Below are positions 35,090 to 47,300 of a DNA stretch of 64,000 nucleotides, piece after piece. A program made the translations under genes and the position numbers. The DNA is from Geosiphon pyriformis. Its lineage: Eukaryota > Glomeromycota > Glomeromycetes > Archaeosporales > Geosiphonaceae. The stretch is taken from assembly GCA_016748015.1 (NCBI GenBank), contig JAAOMT010000494.1, positions 984,190 through 1,048,189 of the forward strand. Reading direction: 5' to 3'. The notes beneath the pieces are model-generated. The model was given only the letters and a program-made list of their open reading frames with translations. It made no database searches and was not told the origin of the DNA. Each line of letters opens with the position of its first letter. Positions within the stretch are counted from its first letter, which is position 1.

Positions 35090-36647
35090 GTGCCTACCAG
35101 TTTAAAGGCTGATAAACAGTGGCTTCAACTAGGGAATCCTCTCCAAAGAAATTGATGTTGGCATGATTGGGTCTTTAGTTGGGCACATTGTTGTTGTTGA
35201 TCCTGTTGTTCTGAGCATCATTGTTTCTGGAGACTGGTGAAGACAGTGAAGGATTGTTGCAATCTCTTGAAAAATGTCCAGTTAATCCACAGTGATAGCA
35301 TACAGGTGGGCCACGATTTTGTTGTCTTTGATAAGATGGTTGCTGGGACTGATTAAAGTGTGGTTCAAATCTGGGTCTTTGTGGTTACTGATTTTCTCTA
35401 ACTGCTTGGGCTAAGGGTTCTAATAACCAAGCAAGATTTGCTGTGAGTCTGTCTATTAACTGTTCATTTGAATCTTGAGTGTGAGTGGCAAAAGAAGTAG
35501 CAGCCATTTGAGGGGCAGGAGCCATGACAGGAACAGGAGCAAAAACTGGTAGTGTAGATCCCAAGTGCATCCTTTGGTTGTCTTCAATTCTTTGTGCTAA
35601 TTCAATGGCCATATCCATGGTGGGATTATCTTTCAGGGCCAGGAGAGGCCAAAGAGCATACCATAGATCAGTTCTCAATCCTTTTGTGAAGGAGTGAATT
35701 TTCTGCTCTTTTGTCCAATTTCTTCCAGTGTCTACTCATTTGATTAACTTTCTGATTGCTTTGGCATATTTGGTTACAACTTCACCAGGACCTTGGGTTT
35801 TTCTTTCCAATTCTATATGCCATTTTGATATTAATATTGGGGTTCTGAACTTGTTTTCAAACCAGGTAGTGAAAGAAGTGTTGATTTCTCCCACATTTGC
35901 TAGTGTCCATCTAACGATTCTTTGCTGGGCATTGACATCTGTTTCTTGTGAGAACCAGGTAGCAGGAGATCCTTGAAGGTAGCCACTGACAATTTGGAAC
36001 TTATACTCATCATTATATTGATTGGCTGTAGCAGCTCTTTCAAAGTCATCTAACCATTTAATTGGATCTTGTGCATCACCTCTAAATAATGGTATTGGGG
36101 TGTTGTTTCTTCACCCTAGAGCAGTTTGTATACCTTGGAGGGTGGCCAGAATGTTTGCTTGCATGGGGTCATTAGCCATTGGTTCAGGAGTAACTGTTTG
36201 TGTAGACAAGTCTAATTCACTTGATAAAAGATCAAAAACAGGGGCAGTTTGGTAGCTTTCTTCTTCTGTTTCAAAGGAAGTTTCAGTTGCTTGATGGGCA
36301 GCAATCCAAATGTGGATTTGATGATTCAGATATTCGAAATCAGGGGGCTGTTGTTTAAAGGTTGCAGAATATAAGAGCTGATTGATACTGTTGTTTCTTT
36401 CTTCAAAATTGTTTTCAAAATAAGCTTGGTCAAAATAATAGGTTGTATAAGCTGTGTAGGTTTCAGCTGAATGCTCGTTCAGGAACCAGTTCCAAAAGTC
36501 TTGGAATTGTCTACTAGATTGTTCTTCAAGGGGAAAGCAGATCAAGCAGGAGGGCAGAGGATTAAGTTCAATGAAACTTTGGTCGTTTCTGTTGTGTACT
36601 GCAAAGTGTTCTTCTGATTGCTATGGCAGATATGAGTAATCACCCAT
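35090..36647 (-). pseudogene. Gypsy-1 gag with CCHC zinc knuckle
   Basis: Starts at ATG 36647 (MGDYSYLP) and reads in one frame through 36111-36545 (SSRQFQDFWNWFLNEHSAET), a capsid-like core around 35700-36050 (IKWLDDFERA, W-F-E-N-K-F), 35385-35678, and a CCHC knuckle at about 35265-35310 (CYHCGLTGHFSRDC). Gag packages the element RNA. In-frame stops (near 36630, 36108, 35740, 35385) are TAG/TGA and one transition from Gln, Arg or Trp codons. Pol is in a different frame from gag, so the two were separate ORFs or joined by frameshift. Confidence 0.82.
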
Positions 36648-36676
36648 ACAATGAAGGAATAAGTGAATTTTGACAA

Positions 36677-36693
36677 CCTCACAGGGAGCACTA
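36677..36693 (-). other. Primer-binding site of Gypsy-1
   Basis: Minus strand TAGTGCTCCCTGTGAGG, six bases inside the 5' LTR. Gypsy-3 keeps the less decayed TGGTGCTCCTTGTGAGG, i.e. complementary to a tRNA ending GGAGCACCA. An elongator Met tRNA is one candidate by resemblance to known fungal 3' ends. I could not check. Confidence 0.65.
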
Positions 36694-36699
36694 CTTTTA

Positions 36700-37333
36700 T
36701 GTTAAAAGGTTGGAGTAACAAGCTAACAGATAGCAAAAGAGAACAGTATTGTATGGTGATAGAAATAAACAAAGAAGGAATTACAATAAGAGAGCAAATT
36801 GAATAAGTAGGAATTCAATGTGCATGATCAGTCTCATAAAAATCACAGTTGCTAATCTTTTTTTAAATCTGAAGATAGAGGAATAGTCTGTGATTGTCAA
36901 CAAGATAACACCACTGCTATTATTCTATGCCTTAACTCGGCAATTTTTAGAATCAATAACAGGTATCATTGTACTTTTCAATCATTTTTTTATTCAATGA
37001 ATTACAAGAGCAAGCCAATTGCTTCTCAGGCTAATTCTAACAAATACAAATCAAGAAGGGGAAAAGATAAATGCCAACAAGTAGATACTTGAAGGTAAGA
37101 AAAGGGGAATAAGTGATTATGAGAGGAAGTAATTGATATTGTTTATTTCATTACTTTGATCATGTCTTTCTACAGCTGAGGGAATCATTGCTTATATAGC
37201 TGTCTAAAGTGGTCAACGGTCAGATCATTAATCAGATCAATAATCACTATCTAAAAATAGGGTGGCTAATTATATGACATCATTGGCTAATACATATGAT
37301 AATTAATAAAAACTATGTGTTTCAATCATAACA
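36700..37333 (-). repeat. Gypsy-1 5' LTR
   Basis: 634 bp, aligns along its length to the 3' LTR. It has three 12-bp repeat units (37212-37247) instead of six. Point differences from the 3' LTR are mainly transitions (for example TCGGCAATTCTTAG versus TCGGCAATTTTTAG). Confidence 0.92.
37212..37247. repeat. 12-bp minisatellite in family-A LTR, 3 units
   Basis: Three units of the RTCAATRATCAG type, same place as the six-unit array in the sister LTR. Confidence 0.88.
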
Positions 37334-37337
37334 TTAT

Positions 37338-38299
37338 GATAACATTTGGTGCTCTAAATTTAGATAAAAAAAACTTAAAGATTTCTATTTTAGATACTTA
37401 AAATAAATTAGTAATATCAGTTTTTAAGGATTTTTGCTAATTTTATTTATAAAGTTCTTTGGTTATAAGGCACAAAGAAATGGTTTGGTTATTTTGCAGC
37501 TTAAGTATATAAGCTATTTTTTCTGAGCTAATCAAGTGCAATCACTAGGATCTAACAGTGTTTTTTTGCTTTTCTGATAAGTTAATAAGATAATATTAAT
37601 ATTAATTTTAGGGAAAGCTTTTTTTTTTACCAGACTATTACAAAGTTTATTTTTAAACAGTTGATTTTACAATATTGCCACTTTATAAGAAAAAAATAAA
37701 ATAAAATAAATAAAAAATAAATAAAAATAAATAAAATTAGTATTATTAATTGTCATAATCAAGAGCAATTAGTCCAAGTTATTATTTTTTTAAATAGTTT
37801 TATGCTAAAAATATCTAATTAAAAATGAAGATAAAAAAATAATTAGTTCAATTTAAATATAAAATTTGTAGATCATATATAAGTGATTTTTGGTTTTAAA
37901 TATTTTTTTTATTTGAAGTAATATAGATATATAAATAAAGTGAATTTAAGAATATAAGTAGAAGAATATATTTTTCTATCTGTCTGTCTCTTTTTTTTTC
38001 TTTATTGTTAAAACTACTTATTTTTATGCATATTTTTAGTTTTATAAAATTGTTTTTAATTGTTTATTATTTTTAATTATTGCTTGCTATTTCTGTTATT
38101 GTTTTGTTTTTTTATATTATAATTAGTTATTTTATATTATGGCTAGTTATTTCATGTTATTGCATATTATCTTGTATTATCTTAAGTTATAATATATTAT
38201 TCTGTATTATTTTGTATTATCATGTTTTTCTAAGTTATTATGTTTTTAATCATGTTTTTTTCAATATTTTTTAGATTGGTTTTTTTTATTCGAATAACA
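37338..38299 (-). mobile_element. Family-B solo LTR, right part
   Basis: Continues the LTR begun at 29333: ATAACATTTGGTGCTCT, GGTTATAAGGCACAAAG, GATAAGTTAATAAGATAATATTAAT, the A-rich simple repeat (37685-37740), the TTATNTTNTATTATCTTG tandem region (38100-38250) and the end TCGAATAACA against TCGGGTAACA. Without Gypsy-1 the LTR is about 990 bp against 1084-1090 in the complete family-B element. No family-B internal sequence is attached, so it is a solo LTR left by LTR-LTR recombination. Confidence 0.82.
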
Positions 38300-39354
38300 A
38301 TATCTAAACTTTAAAAGTCATTTTCACATTATAGACAATCAAGTATGCATAAAATAGTCAAACTTAAGTGTCTTTTTAGAATTAATACTTTCAAAAAATT
38401 TTAAAACCAATAATTTCAACCCATAAAATCTAAAAAAATACTTATTTTAAGTTTTTGAAATTATTAGACCAATGTTTAAAAAACACTTTGTTAGCAAAAA
38501 CTATTATTACATTTTTTAATATCTTTTATTGCATTTAAATTTACAGTTTTTTTTACTTTCTTAAACTTTTTCAAAACTGTTAACATATTAATTAGAAAAT
38601 ACTTCTTGAAATCTTTTTACTTGGTCTCTGTAGCATCTCTTAAGTTGTATTTTCAGTGATTTTTATTAGTTTGTTTGTAAATTTTACTAAAATAAACATC
38701 TAATAAACCATTCAAATTAATTAATACTAAAACTATATTGTAATTTGTATTAAAATAGTTAAAAACTGTTTTAACTTTTTGCTTAATAACTATAAATGTT
38801 AAATTTTTGCTTACAAAAATATAATCAATAATCTTTTTTGCACTTTTAAAGTTGTTTTAAGTAAAAATTTTAACCAAAACATGGTTTTTAAATAAGTTTA
38901 TCAAACTTAAATCCAGACATTTCTTAAATATAACACTTTTTTTTGGATCTGTTTTTATTAAAATTACCATTTAAAACAACAAACAAATTAGTATTTACCA
39001 TATTAATGATAAATAAATTGACTTTAAAAGCTAAACTGAACCAGATTCTAGATATTATAATTAAAAGTTTATTGTTAAACAACAAATAAACTAAAAAAAA
39101 ATAATTAAAAATTTCAAAAACTTTACATATATGTTTAGCAAAATTATTATTTATTATTATTGTTATCTCTATGTCCAAATAACCAAAGTTTAAACCAGAA
39201 ACATAAATTTTTATGCCCAAAAATCTGTTTTTGATTTAAAATCTAATCTGTTCTTTCAACTTTAATAAATACAGAAACCATATTGTTAAAATTCTTATGT
39301 CACCTAATAATGTTTTTTTGTTTAGCTATATTGTTTATTTTTTTAATATTATAT
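38300..39354 (-). mobile_element. LINE copy 3, middle segment (endonuclease)
   Basis: Minus-strand frame at 38924-39220 contains the endonuclease landmark VVLNGNFNKN and the upstream strand ITIIINNNFAKHICKVFEI, matching copy 1 at 4718-5065. It joins at its left to the segment ending 29332 and at its right to 43925. Confidence 0.8.
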
Positions 39355-39856
39355 TGTTATAGGTTGGAGTGACAAGCTAACAAATAGCAAGGAAGAACAG
39401 GATTGTAGGATAATAAAAGGAATCAAAGAGAATTTAACTTCAAAGAGCAAATTGAATAAGTATGGATTTAATATGTGAGATCAGTTTCATAAAATATCTC
39501 AGTTGCTATATTTTTTAAAAGATAACTGGAGAATTTAAAGGTAAAAAGATAGTCTGTACTGTCAACAAATAATTACACATTGGTATAATTCTATGTTTCA
39601 CATTAGCACTTTTAGAATTTAATATTAGGTATTAGATATACTTTTCAGTCATGTTTTATTCAATAATCTTCAAATGCTACAATTTATACAAGTCAGGAAA
39701 AGGGTAGATAAATACCAACAAGTAATTTTTTATTCCAAAATGTTTAGATACTTGAAGGTAAGAAAAGAAAATTTAGTAATAAGAGAAGAATTGAAATGAA
39801 GTTGTTATTTTATTTCTTTTTTTTTCTTTGATTTTTACATGCTTTTTTACAGCTAA
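39355..39856 (-). repeat. Gypsy-2 3' LTR fragment
   Basis: Aligns to the family-A LTR from its TGTT edge to the block CATGCTTTTTTACAGCTAA, then breaks into pol. The promoter region with the 12-bp repeats is deleted. Confidence 0.85.
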
Positions 39857-41590
39857 TGATGAAAGCAGTTTTCTTTTTGCTTTCTGAATCCATTTCTACT
39901 TGCCAGAATCCAGCAGTTAGATTAATGGTTGAAAAGAAAGCAGCACTATTGAATTGATTTAATATTGCATCAATCTTGAAAAATGGGTACATGTCTCTTT
40001 TAGTGATGATATTTAGTTAGTGATAATTAACACAAAAGCATAGAGTTCTACCTTTCTTAAATACTACTACAACTGGAAAAGTCTATTCATTCTTGGTTTT
40101 TTGTATGAATCCAAGTTCTTTCATTCAGTTTATTTCTTTCTTAATAAACTTATTATTGTGTTAATTGAATTGATAAGACTTCAAATAGATAGAATAAGTT
40201 TCTCTGATAATAATAGTGTGTTGTATTACATGGGTTTGTTCAGGAGTATTACTTTCTTTGGAGATAATTGGACTGTTTTTAGCCAGCAGGTTTTTAATGT
40301 CTATTTTTTTTTCTTTTGGGAAGGGTTTTTTTTGTTCTACTGCTAGAGATTAGATCTTAGGTGGTTTATTTTCAAAGAACTTTTGCATTTCTTTAATCTT
40401 TTTTCTAAGTATCAAACTGATTGGTTCCCAATCTCTGTAATAAATAGGCAGGACATACATTTATTGCTAAGAAAATACAATGGTTTGTTACACCAGCACT
40501 GAGCATAAGAACCATGTTACTAATAACTGTATTTGGCTTTTTTGCCAGACTTCTAGTCAAAGGTTCTTTGAAGCATGTCATAGTAAGGCCAACAAATCAT
40601 CTTATTATTGACAATGATTTTCTTTTTGTTAGCTTTGATATTATCTAATGTCTTGCCATTGCTGGTAAAAGTTGTATAGACAAGTTTAGCAGTTTCTTTT
40701 TGTTCTTGTTTTTTTTCTTCTTTGTCACTTTTTTCATTATCTGATTTGTCTAATTGTTCATCTTTTTGGCTTTGCTTAGGTACTAAAAAAGTTGTCCAAT
40801 AACAGTATTTAACCACAATAGGTTTTTCATCACATCTGATGATTAATTCACACAGTTTATAGTCAAGCAGTGCTTTAGCTTTCTTAAGTTATTTATTGCC
40901 AACAATAATGGTATATTCTTTAACTTCAAGAATTTTCATGTTAGTTTTAATGTTGATACTATTGATACAAACAGGAACAGCTTTGGTTATGTCCAGACTT
41001 TTCTTCTTGTCATCATGTATATTGGTTATTGATTAAGTAAAAGACTTATTAATCTTTCTGTCAATTGTTTCTAGGAAGTGTTTGGCAATAACACTAACAA
41101 AAGATCTACTGTTTAGGATCAAGTCAATAAAATAGCCAGCCATTTGGGTCTTGCAGATTAGAGGAGTAATATTGCTGTTGTTAGTAAGTTCAGTTTGTTA
41201 AAGATGTTTGTTAATCTTTGGTGTTTTTTTTTTTGGGATCAATGATTTGTGAAGATCTTTTTTAAACTATGGATGGGTCATTAACTGGCCAAAAGTTATG
41301 TGTATAGGAGTTTCCATAAGGTTTTTAATAACAGAATAAAGACCAGATTTTTGTACTATCTCTGGGAGTTTCAACTTTAGAGGGTTCTTAAAAACTTTAA
41401 TCTTTGATGGCTTATTGTTATTAGCAATAGAAGTTAAGGCTTTGTTGAAGTCTAAAACAAAATTAATCTTAGCTTTTTTTTTTTTGTTGAATTAGAGAGG
41501 TTGATTGTCAGTTTATTCATATCATGGTCATTATCAGTTAAGTTAAAAGCATAAAAAAAGTTTTCTTTTGGTTGGCTTGCACTTTTATCT
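39857..41590 (-). pseudogene. Gypsy-2 pol fragment (protease, Cys-rich linker, start of RT)
   Basis: RT start at 39810-39992 (DAILNQFNSAAFFSTINLTAGFWQ) just before the deletion. Acidic PR-RT linker at 40553-40816. The protease site near 41100-41125 reads L-N-S-R where Gypsy-1 has L-D-S-R, so the catalytic Asp is lost by G-to-A. The codon pair at 40158-40163 reads TAA CAC where the ancestral pair was most likely CGA CGC. Not functional. Confidence 0.8.
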
Positions 41591-41599
41591 TTTGGAGGT

Positions 41600-43156
41600 G
41601 CACTTACCAATTTAAAGACTGATAAACAGTAGTTTTAACTAGAAAATCTTCTCCAAAAAAATTAATGTTGACATAATTGGGTTTTTAATTGAGACCATTG
41701 TTGTTGATGGTTCTGTTGTTTTAATTATCATTGTTTCTAGGAGCTGGAAATGGCAAAAAAGAATTGTTGTAATCTCTTGAGAAATGTTTAGTTAATTCAC
41801 AACAGTAGCACACAGGTGGGCCACGATTTTGCTGTCTTTAATAAGAGAACTGCTAAGGCCAATTGAAATGTGGTTCAAATCTAGATTTTTGTGGTTGCTG
41901 GTTGTCTTTGACTGCTTGGACCAATGGTTCTAATAGCCAAGCAAAATTTGCTATAAGTCTATTTATCAACTGTTTATTGAGGTCTTAAGTTTGGACAGCA
42001 AAAGAGGTAATAGTTATTTGTGAAGCAGAAGCCATAACAAGAGCAAGAGTAAAAACTGGAAGAGTAAATCTCAGGTGCGTTTTTTGGTTATTTTCTATTT
42101 TCTAGACAAGTTCAATAGCCATATCTATTGTGAAATTATTTTTCAAGACCAGAAAGGGCCAAAAAGCATATAACAGATCTGTTTTTAATCCTTTTGTAAA
42201 GGAATAAATTTTTTGCTCTTCTGTTCAGTTTCTTTTAGAGTCTACTTTTTTAATTAACTTTTTGATGGCTTTGACATATTTAGTTACTACTTTACTAGGA
42301 TCTTGGGTTTTTTTTTTAGTTCTATGCACCATTTAGAAATTAGGATAGAAGTTCTGAATTTATTTTCAAAGTGAATAGTAAAAGAGGTATTTTCTTTTTC
42401 AGTATTTGTTGGTGTCTATCTAATAATTCTTTGGTAAGCACCAGTATTGATTTCTTGTAAGAACCAAGTAGCAGAAGAGCTTTGAAAATAACCACCAACA
42501 ATTTGGAACTTGTATTCAGCATTATATTGGTTAATAGTAGCTGTTCTCTCAAAATTATTCAATTATTTAATTAGATCTTGTGCATTACCTCTGAATAAGA
42601 ATAGTGGGGTGTTGTTTTTTTGTCCCAAAGCAGTTTGTATATCTTGAAAGATGGCTAAGATATTTGCTTACATGGGGTCAACAGCCATTGGTTTAGGAGT
42701 AATTGTTTGTGTAGATAAGTCTGATTCACTTGATAAAAGATCAAAAACAAGAACAGTTTGGTAGCTTTCTTCTTCTGTTTCAAGAGAAGTCTCAACTAAT
42801 TAATGAGCAGCAATTCAGATGTGGATTTGATGATTCAAATATTCGAAATTAGGAGACTGTTGTTCAAAGGTTGTTGAATATAAAAGTTGATTAATGTTAT
42901 TGTTTCTTTCTTTAAAGTTGTCTTCAAAATAGACTTGATTAAAGTAATAGGTTGTATAAGCTGTGTAGGTTTTAGTTAAATGCTTGTTCAAAAACCAGTT
43001 CCAAAAGTCTTGGAATTGTCTACTGAATTGTTCTTCAATGGAGAAGCAAATCAAGCAGGAGAATAAAAAATTGAGTTTAATAAAGTCTAGATCGTTTTTG
43101 TTGTGTGCTTCAAAGTGTTTTTCTGATTGTTGTGACAAGTATAAATAATCACCCAT
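41600..43156 (-). pseudogene. Gypsy-2 gag remnant
   Basis: ATG at 43154-43156 (MGDYLYLSQQSEKHFEAHN), then SRQFQDFWNWFLNKHLTKTY, capsid pieces at 42340-42552 in a shifted frame, and a broken zinc knuckle near 41790-41820 (the CCHC cysteines are partly changed). It helps fix the true gag start of Gypsy-1, where a stop follows early in the same reading frame. Confidence 0.75.
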
Positions 43157-43186
43157 ACAATAGAAAACAAAGTGAATTTTTGACAA

Positions 43187-43203
43187 CCTTACAGGAAGCA
43201 CTA
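43187..43203 (-). other. Primer-binding site of Gypsy-2 (decayed)
   Basis: Minus strand TAGTGCTTCCTGTAAGG at the same distance from the LTR as in Gypsy-1 and Gypsy-3. Differences are transitions. Confidence 0.6.
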
Positions 43204-43209
43204 CTTTTA

Positions 43210-43924
43210 TATTATAAGTTGGAGTAACAAGCTAATGGATAGCAAAGGAGAACAGAATTGTAGGGTAATGAAAGGAATCAAAAGAAATTCAACTTCAAAA
43301 AATGAATTAAATGAGTATGAATTCAATGTGCAAAATTAGTCTCATAAAATATCTTAGTTACTATACTTTTCAAAAGATAACTGAAAAATCTGAAAATAGA
43401 AGAATAGTCTGTATTGTTAACAAATGATCACATACTGGTATAATTCTATGCCTCACATCAGTACTCTTAAAATTCAATATCAGATATCAGATATACTCTT
43501 TAGTCACATTTTATTCAATAATCTTCAAATACTACAATTTATACAAGTTAGGAAAAGAGTAGGTAAATGCCAACAAGTAATTTTTTATCCTAAGATGTTC
43601 AGGTACTTAAAAATAAGAAAAAAAAATTTATTGATAAGAAAAAAATTAAGATAAACTTGTTATTTTATTTCTTTTTTTTCTTTGATTTCTACATGCTTTT
43701 CTATAGCTAAAAGATTCATCACTTATATAGTTATCAAAAGTAGTCAATAATCAGGTCAATGACTAAGTCAATAATTAAGTTAATGATTAGGTCAATGATT
43801 AAATCAACAGTTAGATTATTGATCAGATCAATAATCACTATCTAAAAATAAAATGGCTAATTATATAATATTAGTAGCTAATACATGTGATAATTAATAA
43901 GAAGTATAAGTTTCAATCATAACA
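43210..43924 (-). repeat. Gypsy-2 5' LTR
   Basis: 715 bp, the longest family-A LTR here, because it has eight 12-bp repeat units (43743-43838). The leading TG has become TA, a G-to-A change, so the edge is recognised by alignment only. Confidence 0.88.
43743..43838. repeat. 12-bp minisatellite in family-A LTR, 8 units
   Basis: Eight exact-phase units from GTCAATAATCAG to ATCAATAATCAC, the largest array of the five found in family-A LTRs. Confidence 0.88.
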
Positions 43925-45850
43925 ATATTACAAATTTCCAGATATAATTAATTATTAAGATAAAAAAATTGTTAAAGAATCTAAATTAGCACACAATTAA
44001 TTTAACTTAGCTAAAACTTAGCCAATAGTAACTTTAAAAACAATTAATTTTGATTTTAGGTTATTTATTTTGGCTGTTAAAACTTTAAAACTGCTTGGAT
44101 TTAGATTTAAAATATTAGTTACTATTAATAAAAGAAATAAAAACAAATTTTGAGAATTATCTATAACTATATTCGAATTTAAACTCAGATTTAATGTTAA
44201 TAAAAAAGCTAAAATAAAAGATTAAAAAACAAAAACCAGAGACAACAAGTCTATATTACTTAGTTTATACACAATTCCAGAAATCTAGCCAGCCAGCAAT
44301 TCTAATAAATATTCCAAAAAAACTAAATAAATTTTAATAGATAAAATATTTTGCAAAAAGAAAGAGCTTTAATATTATATAAAATACCAAAAAAAAGAAA
44401 TAGAAAAAATTATTAAGAATAAAAGTTAACAAAATTATTTAAGTTCATAATTTGTTATCAAAGACAACAAAACACAAAATAAATGAAGAGATATACTAAA
44501 TATATTGTACTTTAAAGCAAAATGCTCATAAAACTTATACTTTTTATATTTAACCAAATTTAATCTAGTTCAAAAAAGTTTTATATTACCAAAAATTAGC
44601 TCTGTAAAAAATCAATTCTAAATTATTTTTTGATTCAAAACTAATCACAGCACAATAAACTTTATTACCAGTTTCAAATAAACAATTGATAATACAAGTT
44701 TTTTTATTAGCTTTTTTCAATAAAGCACTTAGATTATAAACTATTGTTTTTACAGACAAAATAAACAAAAGTGTTCTAAAACAATTCTTAAATATTTAAA
44801 AATTTTGATCTTTTATAGTTTTTATCACATATACTGAATTTTTCTCAATTAAGAATGATTACTTAATTGTTAACTGATTTGTCTAAACCAATTCAGCAAA
44901 TTTCATTACAGCTTTTGTTATAGTTCTATTAATTATAATTAAATTGATACAATTTAACCAAATTTAAATACTACAGCAGTAATTATTTTTTTGATATATT
45001 TATAAAAATTTGTTTGATTATTACAGTTTAATCTAAATAAAATTTTTGTTTTTTGAGATTATTGTTTACAATAATATTTTTTTTTCTGGCCAATAATGCA
45101 GTCTTTTTCATGCTTTTTTCTAATATAAATATAGATCTGATAATTTTTTCAAATTTTAAAAGGATAGTAATTCCTCTAAAACTATTGATTTTTGAAAATT
45201 TTTTTGATAACCTGAATCTTTGCTATTGCCAATTTGTTTTTTACTGCTAAAAAAATTAATATTTAAGACAAATAATTTTCTAACAGATATTTTTACTTGA
45301 GTTTTGGTAATCTTTGAGTTAATCTATTTTTTGTTTAAAAAATAAGAAGATAAAAAGATAAAAAAATATTATTATTATCTATATTATATTTGAAAAAACC
45401 AATTAAAAAACTAACAACAATATTAATATTAACTTATTTGGCTTTAGAAGTATTTATTCTGGAATTAAACTGTTTTTTATTTTTGCTATTTGTTTTATAT
45501 TCAATATTACTACTAAAAAAAATTATCTCAGACATATTTTTATCTGTATTTATTTTAACAACTAACTTATAACATATTTTAATTCACTAAAACTTAAATC
45601 TGCTTTATTATTTGAATGTTTAACTTTGCCAAAAAAAGCTTTTTGCTTTTAAGCCAAGCTTTTACTTGCTAAATCTAATGCCAAAATTCTGACTAATTTT
45701 TTTTAATTGTAAGACTATTTATAATAATAGCCAATTTAATAATAAAAAGATTTATTACTTGAAAAATTATGGAATACAAAACAAAAAAAACAAAAAAAAC
45801 TTTTTTTTATAAAACTATGCTCTTTGGAAAATTTGAACATAAAAAGAAAG
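43925..45850 (-). mobile_element. LINE copy 3, 5' segment (ORF1)
   Basis: Minus-strand frame at 44586-44768 (YNLSALLKKANKKTCIINCL) matches the RRM region of copy 2 ORF1 (HNLSDFLELYSEKTCFVG). The region 44800-45250 aligns to the ghost LINE at 14500-14900. The 5' end is approximate; A-rich sequence follows at 45780. The plus-strand frames at 45053 and 45390 are antisense shadows. Confidence 0.7.
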
Positions 45851-47300
45851 AAGTTTTTTAATGTATTTTATTATAATATATTTTATAAAAACTAATAATT
45901 ATGCAAATTAAAAAAATAAAAGAGTTAATATTATTGTATTAGTTTTTTGCTTTTAATAAATTTAATCTAATTATAAATAAATTTTTATAGCTTTGAAAAG
46001 TTTTGTTTATATATTTTTAAAAAAAATTAATAAATAAATTAGTAATTATATTAATAATTTAGTTTATAATTAAATTAATAATTATATTAATAATTATGTT
46101 AAAAATTAATTTTTAAAATAAAATAATTAATTAATAATATTATTAAATATATATAATTAATTATAATTAAGTAAATAAATAAAACTAAAAAATAAAGTTT
46201 TAATTTTAATAATATAACACAAATATAATTAAAATATAATAATTAAATTATACAATATTTTAAATTATAAAATATTTAAAAATTAAACAGAAAAACAAAA
46301 GATATATTTTTTTACCAAAAAATTAATAATCAATTTTTTTTATGTTCTATAATTTTTTTTTTCTTAAAAAAACAATTTTATTTTAAATATAACAATAAAA
46401 TTATCTTGAATATATTCTTTTTTTAATAGTTTTTTAGTAATTATTTTTATTTTTTAAATAGTTATTATATTGCTTAAATTTTAATAAATAATTAATAAAT
46501 AAATTAATAATAAATTTTATATAACTTTTAAAATTTTTAGTCTAAACAATTCAAAAAAATCAAAAATTACAAAAGTTTTAATATTAATTCTAATATAATT
46601 AATAATAACAATTTTAGAATAATTAAAGATTTCAAATTTAAAACTTTTTATTATATTATAAAATTATAAAAATTTAATAATGTTTTTTTTAAATCTAAAA
46701 AACAATAATCAACAAAATAATAAAATAATAATTATGTTTTTAATCTAAGATTCAATTAAATATTTGTAAATTTTTTTGAAAAATTTTTTCTAATTAAAGT
46801 TACTAAATATTAGTTTTTAATTAGTAAATACATTTTTTAAGAATAAAAATACAAACCAAAAAAAAAAGTTTTTAATTAGTTTTAATTTAATTAACAAAAT
46901 CTAAATAGTCAGTTTTCTAATTATATAAGATTTAAAAAGCAGAAAATCAACTTTAACTTTGATTTAAATACAAGTTTAATATTTAATAACAAAAATAAAA
47001 TACCAAAGACAAAAATATTTAAAAATCTATTTAAATTAAAACTTTTAAGAATTAATTAAAAGTTAAATTTTTATTTAATAATTAAAAATTTTATAAAAAC
47101 TTAAGTTTATATAATATTTAAAAAATTAATAACTTATTAACAATTTGTAAAAGTTATTAATAACCAATAAATACTTTAAATAACAAAATAATTTATAGAT
47201 TTAATTTTAAATAATAGTTTTTTAATTAATATAATAGTTTAATATTTTTTAAAAGTAATTAAAAAAATTAGATAAAAATTTTAAATATTATATAATTAAT
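45851..47300. other. AT desert between LINE copies 3 and 4
   Basis: About 1.45 kb of nearly pure A/T. No ORF and no alignment that I could establish. By analogy with 13-15 kb it is likely decayed transposon, and it may contain the missing 3' tail of copy 4. Confidence 0.55.

Larger units (their letters stand above)
29362..37333 (-). mobile_element. Gypsy-1: complete Ty3/gypsy element (family A)
   Basis: Two LTRs (29362-30039 and 36700-37333) starting TGTT and ending ATAACA, a primer-binding site next to the right LTR, gag, then pol in the order PR-RT-RNase H-IN, then a third ORF running into the left LTR. Target duplication TTAT at 29358-29361 and 37334-37337. The order IN after RT/RNase H is diagnostic of Ty3/gypsy. 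It is the best preserved element here but gag and pol carry several transition-type stops, so not autonomous as it stands. True length is probably about 7620 bp once the assembly repeat at 34399-35082 is corrected. Confidence 0.93.
39355..43924 (-). mobile_element. Gypsy-2: family-A element with large internal deletion
   Basis: Starts TGTTATAGG and ends ATAACA, with ATAT duplicated at 39351-39354 and 43925-43928. Complete 5' LTR (43210-43924), gag, protease and the first part of RT, then an abrupt jump at about 39856 from RT (FITK position) into the middle of the 3' LTR. RT remainder, RNase H, IN, ORF3 and half the LTR are gone (roughly 3.1 kb). More degraded than Gypsy-1, with many stops. 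Confidence 0.9.

Noticed and set aside
45053-45572. Plus-strand frames suggestive of membrane peptides
   Set aside because: Antisense of LINE copy 3 ORF1, confirmed by alignment with copy 2 and the ghost copy.
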